A stretch of DNA of 64,000 nt from Prorocentrum cordatum. Its lineage: Eukaryota > Sar > Dinophyceae > Prorocentrales > Prorocentraceae. Where the stretch lies: assembly GCA_963575745.1 (NCBI GenBank), contig CAUYUJ010014601.1:183501-247500 (forward strand), given 5' to 3'. Positions 62,520 through 64,000 of the stretch are shown piece by piece. Both the position numbers and the translations under genes were made by a program. How positions within the stretch are numbered: the first letter of the stretch is position 1; every line of letters begins with the position of its first letter. The notes under the pieces are model-generated. The model was not told the origin of the DNA. It saw only the letters and a list, made by a program, of their open reading frames with translations, and did no database searches.

Positions 62520-64000
62520 TCGGAGGAGTTCCCTACAGGGCCACGAAACGTGTGAGCGGTGTGCAAAAAAAAGTCTGGTGGGCGCATGAGAAAGCAGCCA
62601 CTTGGGCCGTCGGTGGAATTCCCGATGGGGCTACGAAACCCGTGAGGGGTGTGCCGAAATAGGTGCGGTGGGCGCATGCGAACGCAGCCACTGGAGCCGT
62701 CGGTTGATTTCCCTACGGGGCCGTGAAACGTGTGAGGGGTGTGCCATAATGGGTGCGGGTGACGCATGCGGGCGCTGGCACTGGCGCCTTCGGTGGAGCT
62801 CCCTATGGGGCCACGAAACGTGTGACGGGTGTGCCGAAATGGGCGTGGGTGGCGCATGCGGGCGGTGGCACTGGCGCCTTCGGTGTGGCTCCCTATGGGG
62901 CCACGAAACGTGTGAGGGTTGTCCGAAATGGGTGTGGGTGACGCATGCGGGCGGTGGCACTGGCGCATTCGGTGGAGCCCCCTATGGGGCCACGAAACGT
63001 GTGAGGGGTGTGCCGACATGGGTGTGGGTGGCGCATGCGGGCGGTGGCACTGAAGCCTTCGGTGGAGCACTTTTTGGGACCACGAAACGTGTGAGGGGTG
63101 TGCCGACATGGGTGTGGGTGACGCATGCGGGCGGTGGCACTGGCGCCTTCGGTGGAGCTATTTCTGGGGCCACGAGACATATGAGGGGTGTGCCGACATT
63201 GGTGTGGGTGACGCATGCGGGCGGTGGCATTGGGGCCTTCGGTGGAGCTCCCTGTGGGGCCACGAAACGTGTGAGGGGTGCGCCGAAATGGGTGTGGGTG
63301 ACGCGTGCGGGAGGGGTACTGTGGCCGGGGCCACGAAACGTATGAGGGGTGTGCCGACATGGGTGTGGGTGACGCATGCGGGCGCTGGCACTGGCGCCTT
63401 CGGTGGAGCTATTTCTGGGGCCACGAGACATGTGAGGGAGGTGCCGAAATTGGTGTGGGTGACGCATGCGGGCGGTGGCACTCGGGCCTTCGGTGGAGCC
63501 CCCCCCCTGATGGGGCCACGAAACGTGTGAGGGGTGTGCCGACATGGGTGTGGGTGACGCATGCGGGCGCTGGCACTGGCGCCTTCGGTGGAGATCCCTA
63601 TGGGGCCACGAAACGTGTGAAGGTTGTCCGAAATGGGTGTGGGTGGCGCATGCGGGCGGTGGCACTGGCGCATTCGGTGGAGCTCCCTATGGGGCCACGA
63701 AACGTGTGAAGATTGTCCGAAATGGGTGTGGGTGACGCATGCGGCCGGTGGCACTGGGGCCCTCGGTGGAGCTCCCTATGGGGCCACGAAACGTGTGATG
63801 GGTGTGCCGAAATGGGTGTGGGTGACGCATGCGGGCGGTGACACCGTGGCCTTCGGTGGAACACTTTTTGGGGCCATGAAACGTGTGAGGGATGTGCCGA
63901 AATCGGTGGGAGTGACGCATGCGGGCGGTGACATTGTGGCCTTCGGTGGAGCTATTTATGGGGCCACGAAACGTGCGAGGGTTGTGCCGACATGGGTGTG
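62520..64000 (+). repeat. ~90-bp satellite array, runs off the window
   Basis: About 16 monomers, for example with CCACGAAACG(T) at 62,541, 62,811, 62,901, 62,992 and 63,082. Core blocks GCATGCGGGC, CTTCGGTGGAGC, GGGGCCACGAAACGTGTGA and GTGTGCCGA(A/C)AT are conserved; the local linker is GGGTGTGGGTG(A/G)CGCATGCG. One monomer near 63,305 is shortened. The array is not closed at the window end. Confidence 0.93.

Noticed and set aside
62520-64000. CRISPR-like array
   Set aside because: The intervals between conserved cores are near-identical within the locus, not unique spacers, there are no cas genes, and the context is eukaryotic.
1-64000. tRNA, rRNA or spliced-leader RNA genes
   Set aside because: Reading for B-box-like words and rRNA signatures by eye gave only isolated chance matches without the expected second box or fold. 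A tRNAscan or Rfam search would be decisive.

Overview
The window looks like nuclear DNA of a dinoflagellate alga. I infer this from several lines: a single-exon gene preceded by a degraded copy of the dinoflagellate spliced-leader sequence; an intact non-LTR retroelement with endonuclease, reverse transcriptase, zinc finger and RNase H domains; a decayed retroelement of a type I recall from dinoflagellate protein sets; GC-rich coding DNA with very long antisense open frames; no operons; and an extreme load of satellites, microsatellites and small inverted-repeat elements. The species cannot be fixed from the sequence.

Convincing protein genes are few. (1) 57,897-59,771 (+) encodes a GRC3/NOL9-type polynucleotide 5'-kinase. 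(2) 33,522-34,934 and 35,026-40,422 (+) are ORF1 and ORF2 of one full-length LINE-like element. (3) 11,449-11,805 (+) is a short Cys-rich coding segment of unknown function. Two shorter coding-like segments (15.4 kb, 29.8 kb) are weak. Relics of other retroelements lie at 16.55-16.92 kb (RNase H) and 48.06-51.13 kb (gag-like module plus reverse transcriptase, frameshifted).

The rest is repeats. A roughly 90-bp satellite with a conserved core and locus-specific linkers occurs at 0.1-0.3, 8.46-8.75, 18.8-20.76, 21.06-21.83, 30.7-31.4 (inverted) and 62.5-64.0 kb; at 19.35-20.4 kb it forms a strict 177-bp dimeric array. At least six families of short terminal-inverted-repeat or fold-back elements are present, several with clear target-site duplications: family A (2.1, 18.4, 23.2, 32.3, 41.0, 43.0-46.3, 61.4 kb), family B (4.6, 9.6, 28.5 kb), family C (0.6, 22.1 kb), family D (28.7, 32.5, 57.0 kb), a fold-back family (0.33, 17.5 kb) and a hairpin family (22.9, 27.8 kb). 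One family A insertion is 3.35 kb long and carries a whole 160-bp tandem array. Low-complexity DNA includes many (GAG/CTC)n tracts, a 1.4-kb TG/CG alternating tract (25.8-27.25 kb) and a 0.4-kb pure AT tract (52.7-53.1 kb).

The most informative sites are: the 28.3-28.9 kb locus, where a nearby duplicate keeps the empty target so two nested insertions can be ordered; the 43.0-46.3 kb composite element with a perfect 8-bp target duplication; and the spliced-leader relic in front of the kinase gene, which marks it as a reinserted processed mRNA. There is no sign that the genes form a pathway; the window is mostly a record of transposition and tandem amplification around a few genes.
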